Part shown: one piece after another, positions 22,569 through 30,720 of the stretch
How the letters are laid out: every line of letters begins with the position of its first letter
Position numbering within the stretch: position 1 is the first letter of the stretch
Assembly: GCF_020532645.1 (NCBI RefSeq)
Contig: NZ_JAJAUZ010000078.1
Coordinates: 1 to 32,848, forward strand
Length of the DNA stretch: 32,848 nucleotides
Reading direction: 5' to 3'
Source: Streptomyces bambusae
Lineage (GTDB): Bacteria; Actinomycetota; Actinomycetes; Streptomycetales; Streptomycetaceae
Position numbers and translations under genes: made by a program
The notes under the pieces: model-generated
Databases searched by the model: none
What the model was told of the DNA's origin: nothing
Seen by the model: only the letters and a program-made list of their open reading frames with translations

Positions 22569-23663
22569 TCAGCGGTTGCGGTGTTCGGCGATCGCCTCGT
22601 ACACCATGCCGACCAGCAGCTCGTCGGCGTCCCGGCGCCCGAACTCGGCGGCGGCACGGGACATCTCGTACAGCCGGTGCGGGTCGGCGAGCACGGGGAG
22701 CACCTGGCTCTGGACCCACTGGGGGGTGAGTTCCGCGTCGTCGACGAGCAGGCCGCCGCCGGCCTTGACCACCGGCTGGGCGTTGAGCCGCTGTTCGCCG
22801 TTGCCGATCGGCAGCGGGACGTAGGCGGCGGGGAGCCCGACGGCGGAGAGTTCGGCGACGGTCATCGCGCCCGCCCGGCACAGCATCATGTCGGCGGCGG
22901 CGTACGCGAGGTCCATCCGGTCCACGTACGGTACCGGGACGTACGGCGGCATCCCGGGCATGTTGTCGACACGCGGCAGTTCGTTCTTCGGGCCGACCGC
23001 GTGCAGGACCTGGATGCCGGACCGCTGGAGGGCGGGGGCGATCTGCTGCGTGACCTCGTTGAGGCGGCGGGCGCCCTGGGAGCCGCCGGAGACCAGCAGG
23101 GTGGGCAGGTTCGGGTCGAGGCCGAAGGCGGCGCGGGCCTCGGCGCGGGCCGCGGTCCGGTCGAGGGTGGCGATGGCCCGGCGCAGCGGGATGCCGACGT
23201 AACGGGCCCCGCGCAGCTTGCTGTCGGGCGTGGAGACGGCGACGGCGGCCGCGTACCGGGAGCCGATCTTGTTGGCCAGGCCGGGGCGGGCGTTGGCCTC
23301 GTGGACGATGATCGGCACGCCGAGCCGTTTGGCGGCGAGGTAGCCGGGCAGGGCCACGTAGCCGCCGAAGCCGACGACGCAGTCGGCCTTGGTGCGGACG
23401 AGGATGTCCTCGGCGGCCTTGATGGTGCCGCGCAGCCGTCCGGGGACGGTGATCAGCTCGGGGGTGGGCTTGCGGGGCAGCGGTACGGCGGGGATCAGCC
23501 CGAGTTCGTAGCCGCGTTCGGGCACCAGCCGGGTTTCCAGGCCGCGTTCCGTGCCGAGGGCCGTGATGCCGACCGTGGGGTCCTGCCTGCGCAGGGCGTC
23601 CGCGAGGGCGAGCGCCGGCTCGATGTGGCCGGCGGTCCCTCCACCGGCGAGTACGACATGCAC
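22569..23663 (-). CDS. murG: UDP-GlcNAc:lipid I N-acetylglucosaminyltransferase MurG
   Basis: This 364-residue GT-B glycosyltransferase adds GlcNAc to lipid I on the inner membrane face to make lipid II. Motifs: the N-terminal glycine-rich loop GGGTAGHIEPALA (7-19), HEANARPGLAN, the second loop SGGSQGARRLN and the UDP-GlcNAc site in CRAGAMTVAEL. Length is typical. GTG 23663 starts only 7 nt downstream of the ftsW stop, so the two are co-translated. Confidence 0.96.
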   Translation of the reverse strand: MHVVLAGGGTAGHIEPALALADALRRQDPTVGITALGTERGLETRLVPERGYELGLIPAVPLPRKPTPELITVPGRLRGTIKAAEDILVRTKADCVVGFGGYVALPGYLAAKRLGVPIIVHEANARPGLANKIGSRYAAAVAVSTPDSKLRGARYVGIPLRRAIATLDRTAARAEARAAFGLDPNLPTLLVSGGSQGARRLNEVTQQIAPALQRSGIQVLHAVGPKNELPRVDNMPGMPPYVPVPYVDRMDLAYAAADMMLCRAGAMTVAELSAVGLPAAYVPLPIGNGEQRLNAQPVVKAGGGLLVDDAELTPQWVQSQVLPVLADPHRLYEMSRAAAEFGRRDADELLVGMVYEAIAEHRNR

Positions 23664-23669
23664 CGAAAT

Positions 23670-25049
23670 TCACCGCTCTCCGGACGGACGTTCCTTGACG
23701 CGCCGTCTCATCGATCTGCCTCTCAGCCCGGCCCGCCGCCAGCCGCTCTTCGGCTGCCGCATCGCGAGCGCGGCCCGTGCGGCGGGCTCCTCCCGCGCGA
23801 AGGCGATGAGGAGTCCGACCGCGAACATGGTCGGCAGCAGGGCCGACCCTCCGTAGGAGAACAGCGGGAGCGGGACTCCGGCGATCGGCAGCAGACCGAG
23901 CACCGCACCGATGTTGATCACGGCTTGGGCCGTGATCCAGGTGGTCACGCCTCCCGCGGCATACCTGACGAAGGAGTCCTCCGTGCGTCCGGCCACGCGG
24001 ATACCCGCATAGCCTAGGGCCGCGAAGAGGGCGAGTACCGACAGCGTCCCCGCCAGGCCCAGTTCCTCCCCGGTGATGGCGAAGATGAAGTCGGTGTGGG
24101 CCTCGGGGAGTTGCCCCCATTTTTCCACACTGGCGCCGAGGCCCGAGCCGAACCAGCCGCCGGAGGCGAGGGCGAAGATCCCGTGGACGGCCTGGTAGCA
24201 GTCGGGGCCGCCCTCGGGGCCGAGGTCGGTGGCGCCGATGCAGGCGAGCCGTTCCATGCGGTGCGGGCTGGTCTTGATGAGCACGGCGACGACGAGTCCG
24301 GCTGCGGCCAGCACGCCGACGAACAGCCGGGTCGGGGCGCCCGCCACCCACAGGAGGCCGAAGAGGATGGCCGTGAAGATGATGGCGGTGCCCATGTCCC
24401 CGCCGAGCATGATGAGTCCGAGCAGCAGGAACGCCATCGGGACCAGTGGCACCAGCAGGTGCTTCCACTGGCTGAGGAGCTGCTTGTCGCCCTTGCGGGC
24501 CAGCAGGTCGGCGCCCCACAGGATCAGCGCCAGCTTGCCGAACTCGCTGGGCTGGAGCATGAACGGGCCGCCCAGCGAGATCCAGTTCTGGTTGCCGTTG
24601 ATCGAGACCCCTATCCCGGGGATCTGCACGAGCACCATGAGGAACACGGTGCCGGCGAGCGCCGGGTAGGCCAGCGCCCGGTGCAGCTTCACCGGCATCC
24701 GCGAGGCGGCCAGCAGCAGTCCGGTGCCGAGAGCCGCCGCGAAGAACTGCTTCTGGAAGAAGTACGAGGCGGACAGGCCCAGCTGGAGCGCTTTGATCAT
24801 CGATGCGGAGTACACCATGATCAGGCCGAGCACCGTGATCAGCAGGCCGCTGCCGAAGATCAGGTAATACGCGGTGAGCGGCCGGTCCCAGGTGCGGCGC
24901 AGCTGGCGGTAGCTGCGGCGGACCCGGTCCGCGGGACCGCGGCCGGGGCGCCGCGGCCGGAAGGACCGGGGGGTCCTCGTGGGCCGCTTGCGCCCCTGTG
25001 CCTTCGCTTCGGACGGCTGCCGCCCTGCGCCCACCGCCACGCGCTGCAT
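23670..25049 (-). CDS. ftsW: SEDS septal peptidoglycan polymerase FtsW
   Basis: This 459-residue SEDS protein has ten predicted membrane segments after a basic cytoplasmic tail of about 55 residues rich in Arg and Pro. Motifs include QPSEFGKLALILW and SYGGSALLPTMFAVG. It polymerises lipid II at the septum with FtsI. ATG 25049 follows GGAGGGG. It is followed by murG after 6 nt. The Arg-rich head is longer than in most bacteria. Confidence 0.95.
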   Translation of the reverse strand: MQRVAVGAGRQPSEAKAQGRKRPTRTPRSFRPRRPGRGPADRVRRSYRQLRRTWDRPLTAYYLIFGSGLLITVLGLIMVYSASMIKALQLGLSASYFFQKQFFAAALGTGLLLAASRMPVKLHRALAYPALAGTVFLMVLVQIPGIGVSINGNQNWISLGGPFMLQPSEFGKLALILWGADLLARKGDKQLLSQWKHLLVPLVPMAFLLLGLIMLGGDMGTAIIFTAILFGLLWVAGAPTRLFVGVLAAAGLVVAVLIKTSPHRMERLACIGATDLGPEGGPDCYQAVHGIFALASGGWFGSGLGASVEKWGQLPEAHTDFIFAITGEELGLAGTLSVLALFAALGYAGIRVAGRTEDSFVRYAAGGVTTWITAQAVINIGAVLGLLPIAGVPLPLFSYGGSALLPTMFAVGLLIAFAREEPAARAALAMRQPKSGWRRAGLRGRSMRRRVKERPSGER

Positions 25050-25107
25050 GTCTGTTCCCCTCCACTCGTACGAGCAGCCGGCCGGACAGACCCGCCCCGG
25101 CCGAGGC

Positions 25108-26532
25108 CTAGGCTTGCCCGGCAGCCAGTTCGCGTACGGCGTCGGCGAACGCGTCGCCGCGCTTGCCGTAGTTCACGAACATGTCCATCGAGGCGCAGGC
25201 GGGGGCCAGCAGGACCGTGTCGCCGGGTTCCGCGAGCCGGGCCGCTTCCCGGACCGCCGCAAGCATCGCCCCAGTGTCGGTCCGGTCGAGGTCGACCACC
25301 GGGACTTCCGGGGCGTGTCGCGCGAGCGCTTCGCGGATGAGGGCCCGGTCGGCGCCGATCAGCACCGCGCCGCGCAGCCGCTTGGCGGCGCCGGTGACCA
25401 GCCCGTCGAAGGTGGCGCCCTTGGCAAGACCGCCGGCGATCCAGACGACGGGCTCGTACGCGGCCAGCGAGGCTTCGGCGGCGTGGGTGTTGGTGGCCTT
25501 GGAGTCGTTGACGTACGCGACCCCGGCGACGTCCGCGACGTGCGCGATGCGGTGCGCGTCGGGGCGGAAGTTGCGCAGGCCGTCGCGGACGGCGCGGGGC
25601 TCGACGCCGAAGGCGCGGGCCAGGGCGGCGGCGGCGAGGGCGTTGGCGATGTTGTGCGGGGCCGGCGGGTTGACGTCCGCGACCTCGGCGAGCTCCTGGG
25701 CGTTCTTCTGCCGGTTCTCGACGAAGGCGCGGTCGACGAGGATGCCGTCGACGACGCCGAGCATCGAGGGGCCGGGGGCGCCGAGGGTGAAGCCGATGGC
25801 ACGGCAGCCCTCGACCACGTCGGCCTCGACGACGAGGTCCTCGGTGGCCTTGTCCGCGACGTTGTAGACGCAGGCAACGGTGTTGCCCTCGTAGATGCGG
25901 CCCTTGTCGGCGGCGTACGCCTCCATGGAGCCGTGCCAGTCGAGGTGGTCGGGGGCGAGGTTCAGCACGGCCGCGGAGTGGGCGCGCAGCGAGGGCGCCC
26001 AGTGCAGCTGGTAGCTGGAGAGCTCGACGGCGAGCACGTCGAGGTCGCGGTACTCGGGGTCGGTGCCCAGGACCACGTCCACGATCGGGGTGCCGATGTT
26101 GCCGACGGCGGCGGTGCGCAGTCCGGCGGCGCGCAGGATCGACGCCAGCATCTGGGTGGTGGTCGTCTTGCCGTTGGTGCCGGTGACGGCGAGCCACGGC
26201 GGGGCGTCGGGGCCGCGCAGCCGCCAGGCGATCTCGACGTCTCCGACGACGTCGACGCCGGCGGCCGCGGCGGCCGCGAACAGCGGGCCGGACGGCGCCC
26301 AGCCGGGCGAGGTGACCACCAGGTCGGTGCCCTCGGGGAGGGTCTCCGCGTCGCCGAGGCGGACGGTGATGCCCGCGTCGGCGAGTCCGGCGGCGCGGGC
26401 GCGCAGGGCGTCGCCGTCGCCGGCGTCCACCACGGTCACCACGGCGCCGAGGCCGGCCAGGGCGCGGGCGGCGCTGACGCCGCTCACGCCGAGGCCGGCG
26501 ACGGTGATGTTCATGCCCTGCCAGGACGTCAC
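25108..26532 (-). CDS. murD: UDP-MurNAc-L-Ala:D-Glu ligase MurD
   Basis: This 474-residue Mur ligase adds D-glutamate to UDP-MurNAc-L-Ala. The N-terminal Rossmann domain (ITVAGLGVSG) binds the UDP substrate. The ATP loop is GTNGKTTT (118-125), and later motifs include NLAPDHLDWH and NDSKATNTHA. GTG 26532 overlaps the mraY stop as GTGA; an in-frame ATG at 26547 (MGSREV) would overlap mraY by 19 nt and is the main alternative. The 58-bp gap to ftsW is the widest in this part of the cluster. Confidence 0.95.
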   Translation of the reverse strand: MTSWQGMNITVAGLGVSGVSAARALAGLGAVVTVVDAGDGDALRARAAGLADAGITVRLGDAETLPEGTDLVVTSPGWAPSGPLFAAAAAAGVDVVGDVEIAWRLRGPDAPPWLAVTGTNGKTTTTQMLASILRAAGLRTAAVGNIGTPIVDVVLGTDPEYRDLDVLAVELSSYQLHWAPSLRAHSAAVLNLAPDHLDWHGSMEAYAADKGRIYEGNTVACVYNVADKATEDLVVEADVVEGCRAIGFTLGAPGPSMLGVVDGILVDRAFVENRQKNAQELAEVADVNPPAPHNIANALAAAALARAFGVEPRAVRDGLRNFRPDAHRIAHVADVAGVAYVNDSKATNTHAAEASLAAYEPVVWIAGGLAKGATFDGLVTGAAKRLRGAVLIGADRALIREALARHAPEVPVVDLDRTDTGAMLAAVREAARLAEPGDTVLLAPACASMDMFVNYGKRGDAFADAVRELAAGQA

Positions 26533-27599
26533 TTCTCTGCTGCCCATCCTGCGTAGAAGAGGCCGAGGCCGACGATCACGCACATGCCCTGGATGATCCA
26601 GAAGCGGACCACGACGAGGACTTCCGACCAGCCCTTGAGCTCGAAGTGGTGCTGGAGCGGGGCCATCCGGAAGACCCGCTTGCCGGTGAGGCGGAACGAG
26701 CCGACCTGGATGACCACGGACATCGTGATGAGGACGAACAGGCCGCCGAGGAGCGCGAGGAGCAGCTCGGTGCGGGAGCAGATCGCGAGACCCGCGAGCG
26801 CGCCGCCGAGGGCGAGCGAACCGGTGTCGCCCATGAAGATCTTGGCCGGCGAGGTGTTCCACCACAGGAAGCCGAAGCAGGCGCCCATGAGGGCGGAGGC
26901 GACGACGGCGAGGTCGAGCGGGTCGCGCACCTCGAAGCAGGCGGCCGGGTTGGTGAGGGCCTCCGCGCTGGCGCAGGACTCCTGGTACTGCCAGACGCCG
27001 ATGAACGTGTAGGCGCCGAAGACCATCACCGAGGCGCCGGTCGCGAGACCGTCGAGGCCGTCGGTGAGGTTCACGCCGTTCGACATCGCGAGGATCATGA
27101 ACAGCGCCCAGACGACGAACAGGACCGGGCCGATGGACCAGCCGAAGTCCATCACGAAGGACAGCTTCGTGGACGCCGGCTCCAGGCCCCGGGAGTCGGA
27201 GAACTGGAGCGCCAGCACGGCGAAGGCGATGCCGACGATCAGCTGGCCGGCCATCTTCGCCTTGGCCCGCAGGCCCAGCGAACGCTGCTTGACGATCTTG
27301 ATGTAGTCGTCGAGGAAGCCGACCAGGCCCATCCCGGCCATCAGGAACAGCACCAGCAGGCCGGAGAACGTCGGCTCGCTGGAGGTGATCACCTTCGTCA
27401 GGGCGTACGCGATGAGCGTCGCCAGGATGAAGGAGATGCCGCCCATGGTGGGCGTGCCCTTCTTCCCGGCGTGGCCGCGGGGGCCGTCGTCCCGGATGAA
27501 CTGGCCGTAGCCCTTGCGGGCCAGGAGCTTGATCAGCAGGGGGGTGCCGATGACGGTGAGGAACATACCGATGACACCCGCGAACAGGATCTGCCTCAT
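26529..27599 (-). CDS. mraY: Phospho-MurNAc-pentapeptide translocase MraY
   Basis: This 356-residue protein has about ten membrane segments. It transfers phospho-MurNAc-pentapeptide to undecaprenyl phosphate to form lipid I. Catalytic and Mg2+ motifs: DDYIK (after VGFL), NGVNLTDGLDGLATG and MGDTGSLALGG. ATG 27599 overlaps the murF stop as ATGA, and its own stop overlaps murD as GTGA. Confidence 0.96.
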   Translation of the reverse strand: MRQILFAGVIGMFLTVIGTPLLIKLLARKGYGQFIRDDGPRGHAGKKGTPTMGGISFILATLIAYALTKVITSSEPTFSGLLVLFLMAGMGLVGFLDDYIKIVKQRSLGLRAKAKMAGQLIVGIAFAVLALQFSDSRGLEPASTKLSFVMDFGWSIGPVLFVVWALFMILAMSNGVNLTDGLDGLATGASVMVFGAYTFIGVWQYQESCASAEALTNPAACFEVRDPLDLAVVASALMGACFGFLWWNTSPAKIFMGDTGSLALGGALAGLAICSRTELLLALLGGLFVLITMSVVIQVGSFRLTGKRVFRMAPLQHHFELKGWSEVLVVVRFWIIQGMCVIVGLGLFYAGWAAEK

Positions 27600-29026
27600 C
27601 GGCCGGTGACCTCGCCCTCGGCAGCGCCGGCGAGCAGGGCCGCAGCGACCCGCTCCAGACCGGCCGACCTGGAAGCCTTCACCAGCACGACGTCTCCCGG
27701 GCGCAGTTCACTGCGCAACAGGTCGACCGCCGCCTGCGCGTCGGACACGAGCACCGACTCCTCACCCCACGAACCCTCGTTATATGCGCCCAGTTGCAGC
27801 CAGGACGCTTCCCTGCCCCCGACTGCCACGAGCTTGCTCACGTTGAGCCGGACGACAAGCCGTCCGACCGCGTCGTGTTCGGCGAGCGAATCGTCTCCGA
27901 GCTCGGCCATGGGACCGAGCACCGCCCACGTACGTCCCCCCTGCGCCCGGGTGGCGCCGCCCATGGCGACCAGCGCGCGCAGCGCCGCCCGCATGGACTC
28001 GGGGTTCGCGTTGTAGGCGTCGTTGACGACCGTCACGCCGTCCGCGCGCTCGGTGACCTCCATGCGCCACTTCGAGAGCGTGCCAGCCTGGGAGAGCGCG
28101 ACCGCGATCTCCTGGGCGGACATGCCCACGACATGGGCCACGGCGGCCGCGGCGAGCGCGTTCGACACGTGGTGCTCACCGTACAGCCGCAAGGTCACCT
28201 CGCTGCACCCGGTGGGTGTGTGGAGCGTGAAGCAGGGCTGTCCCTGGGGGGTCAGGCGTACCTCGGTGGCCCGAACGTCGGCGTCCTCGGCCTCGCCGAA
28301 GAGCACCGTACGGGCCTTCGTGCGGGCGGACATGGCGCGGACCAGGAGGTCGTCGGCGTTGAGGACGGCGACGCCGCCCTCGGCTTCTGTGGGCAGGGCC
28401 TCGACCAGCTCTCCCTTGGCCTGGGCGATGGCCTCGCGGCCGCCGAACTCGCCGATGTGGGCGGTGCCCACGTTCAGGACGAGGCCGATGCGGGGCGGGG
28501 TCAGGCCGGCCAGGTAGCGGATGTGGCCGATGCCGCGGGCGCCCATCTCCAGGACGAGGTGGCGGGTTTCCCCGGTGGCGCGCAGGGTCGTGATCGGCAG
28601 GCCGATCTCGTTGTTGAGGTTCCCGGGCGTCCACACGGTGGGCGCGTGGTGCTGGAGCACCTGGGCGATGAGGTCCTTGGTGGACGTCTTGCCGGCGGAG
28701 CCGGTCAGGGCGATCACGTCGGCGCCGACCCGGGTGACGACCGCGCCGGCCAGGGCGCCGAGGGCCGCGACCACGTCGGGGACGACGATCGCGGGCACGC
28801 CGACCGGGCGGGTGGCGAGGACGGCGGTGGCGCCGGCGGCGACCGCGCGCTCGGCGAAGTCGTGGCCGTCGACGTGTTCGCCCGCGAACGCGGCGAACAG
28901 GCTGCCCTGTTCGACCTCGCGGGAGTCGTAGACCACGGTCCCCGTCACGCGGGCGGACGGATCCGGTATGTCGTGGAGCTGCCCGCCGGTGATGTCGGCG
29001 ATCTCGGCGAGGGAGAGGGCGATCAC
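27596..29026 (-). CDS. murF: D-Ala-D-Ala-adding ligase MurF
   Basis: This 476-residue Mur ligase attaches D-Ala-D-Ala to the UDP-MurNAc-tripeptide. The ATP loop is GSAGKTSTK (109-117). NLNNEIGLP, MGARGIGHI and VVNDAYNANPESM are MurF-specific. GTG 29026 overlaps the murE stop (GTGA) and has GAGGTGA upstream within murE. The frame is open further upstream inside murE but without similarity. Confidence 0.95.
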   Translation of the reverse strand: MIALSLAEIADITGGQLHDIPDPSARVTGTVVYDSREVEQGSLFAAFAGEHVDGHDFAERAVAAGATAVLATRPVGVPAIVVPDVVAALGALAGAVVTRVGADVIALTGSAGKTSTKDLIAQVLQHHAPTVWTPGNLNNEIGLPITTLRATGETRHLVLEMGARGIGHIRYLAGLTPPRIGLVLNVGTAHIGEFGGREAIAQAKGELVEALPTEAEGGVAVLNADDLLVRAMSARTKARTVLFGEAEDADVRATEVRLTPQGQPCFTLHTPTGCSEVTLRLYGEHHVSNALAAAAVAHVVGMSAQEIAVALSQAGTLSKWRMEVTERADGVTVVNDAYNANPESMRAALRALVAMGGATRAQGGRTWAVLGPMAELGDDSLAEHDAVGRLVVRLNVSKLVAVGGREASWLQLGAYNEGSWGEESVLVSDAQAAVDLLRSELRPGDVVLVKASRSAGLERVAAALLAGAAEGEVTGR

Positions 29027-30711
29027 GGTTTCACCTCGGCCTGTCGGGTGTCCGGGCGCCGGTCCTCGATGGCGGCGCGCAGGACCTGGCGGTCGTCGAA
29101 CGGCCGGACCACGCCTGCGGTGTCCTGGCCCTGCTCGTGGCCCTTGCCGGCGACGAGCACGGTGTCGCCGGGCTCGGCCCGGGCGACCGCGGCGGCGATG
29201 GCGCCGGCCCGGTCGGGGTCGACGAGCACGTCGCCGCGCTCGTCTGCGGGCACCGACACGGCGCCTTCGAACATCGCGGCGAGGATCGCGAGCGGGTCCT
29301 CGGAGCGCGGGTTGTCGGAGGTCAGCACGGCGGTGTCGGCGAGCCGGGCGGCGGCGGCACCCATCGGGCCGCGCTTGGTCCGGTCTCGGTCGCCGCCGCA
29401 ACCGATCACGATGTGCAGCCGGCCCTCGGTGACCTTGCGCAGGGCGCGCAGGACCGATTCGACGGCGTCCGTCTTGTGGGCGTAGTCGACGACCGCGAGG
29501 TACGGCTGGCCGGCGTCGACGCGCTCCAGGCGGCCGGGGACGCCGGGGACCGCGGCGACGCCGTCGGCGGCGGCCTGCGGGTCGAGGCCGGCGGCGGCCA
29601 GGGTGACGATGGCGGCGACGGTGTTGGCCACGTTGAACGGGCCGGGCAGCGGGGCGGTGGCCCGGATCCGCACGCCTTCGGGGCCGGCCAGGGTGAAGGT
29701 GGAGCCGACCGGTCCGGACACCACGTCCTCGGCGCGCCAGTCGGCGCCCGGGTCGCCCTCGGCGGAGAAGGTGACGACCGGAATGGCGGCCTCCTTGGCC
29801 AGCCGGCGGCCGTACTCGTCGTCGGTGTTCACGACGCCCAGCCGGGCCCGGCGGCTCGTGAAGAGCTGCGCCTTGGCCTGGAAGTAGTCCTCCATGCCGG
29901 AGTGGAACTCCATGTGCTCCGGGCTGAGGTTGTTGAAGACCGCGACGTCGAAGACGCAGCCGTCGACCCGGCCGAGCACCAGAGCGTGGCTGGAGACCTC
30001 CATGGCGACGGCCTCGACGCCGCGCTCGCGCATGACCGCGAACAGCGCCTGGAGGTCGGTGGCCTCGGGAGTGGTGCGCTCGGACTTGATCCGCTCGTCG
30101 CCGATGCGCATCTCGACGGTGCCGACCAGTCCGGTGGCCCGGCCGGCGCCGCGCAGGCCGCCCTCGACCAGGTAGGCCGTGGTGGTCTTGCCGGACGTGC
30201 CGGTGATGCCGATCTGGAGGAGGCCGCGGCCCGGGTGCCCGTAGACGGCGGCGGCGAGCTCGCCCATCCGGCCGCGGGGCTCGGGCACGACGAGCACCGG
30301 CAGTCCGGTGGCGGCGGCCCGCTCGGCCCCGGCCGGGTCGGTCAGGACGGCGGCGGCACCGCGTTCGGCGGCCTGGGCGGCGAAGTCGGCGCCGTGCAGG
30401 TTGGCGCCGGGCAGGGCCGCGTACACGTCGCCGGGGCGCACGGCCCGGGAGTCGTGCGTGATGCCGGAGATCTCCGCCTGGGCGGCTTCCGGAACGTCGG
30501 TTCCCAGCAGCGCGGCCAGCTCGCCCAGGGGGGTCGGGCGCAGCGTGGCGGGCCGGGGCGCTCCCGGCGGCGTTGCCGGGGCGTCTTTCTGGGCGGTTCT
30601 GGGCTGATCAGCGTGGGGCACGGCGGTGAGCGTACCGGGCGCACCGGGCCCGCCGGGAATCGAGGGGCCCGGGTCGCGCTGGTTCCCGGGGTCCTGGGTG
30701 ATCGTCGTCAC
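29023..30711 (-). CDS. murE: UDP-MurNAc-tripeptide synthetase MurE (diaminopimelate-adding)
   Basis: This 562-residue Mur ligase adds diaminopimelate (LL-form in Streptomyces) to UDP-MurNAc-L-Ala-D-Glu. The ATP loop is GTSGKTTT (171-178). The DAP-selecting motif is DNPR in TSDNPRSEDP. A Pro/Thr-rich N-terminal extension of about 55 residues precedes the usual MurE start (LRPTPLGELAALLG), making it longer than the usual 490-500 residues. GTG 30711 has AAGG about 10 nt upstream and lies 9 nt after ftsI. An internal start nearer the conserved domain cannot be excluded. Confidence 0.95.
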   Translation of the reverse strand: MTTITQDPGNQRDPGPSIPGGPGAPGTLTAVPHADQPRTAQKDAPATPPGAPRPATLRPTPLGELAALLGTDVPEAAQAEISGITHDSRAVRPGDVYAALPGANLHGADFAAQAAERGAAAVLTDPAGAERAAATGLPVLVVPEPRGRMGELAAAVYGHPGRGLLQIGITGTSGKTTTAYLVEGGLRGAGRATGLVGTVEMRIGDERIKSERTTPEATDLQALFAVMRERGVEAVAMEVSSHALVLGRVDGCVFDVAVFNNLSPEHMEFHSGMEDYFQAKAQLFTSRRARLGVVNTDDEYGRRLAKEAAIPVVTFSAEGDPGADWRAEDVVSGPVGSTFTLAGPEGVRIRATAPLPGPFNVANTVAAIVTLAAAGLDPQAAADGVAAVPGVPGRLERVDAGQPYLAVVDYAHKTDAVESVLRALRKVTEGRLHIVIGCGGDRDRTKRGPMGAAAARLADTAVLTSDNPRSEDPLAILAAMFEGAVSVPADERGDVLVDPDRAGAIAAAVARAEPGDTVLVAGKGHEQGQDTAGVVRPFDDRQVLRAAIEDRRPDTRQAEVKP

Positions 30712-30720
30712 GGTGGTGCC

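Noticed and set aside
27794..29485. A plus-strand frame of about 560 codons opposite murF and murE
   Set aside because: It mirrors the third-position GC bias of the real minus-strand genes and shows no domain.
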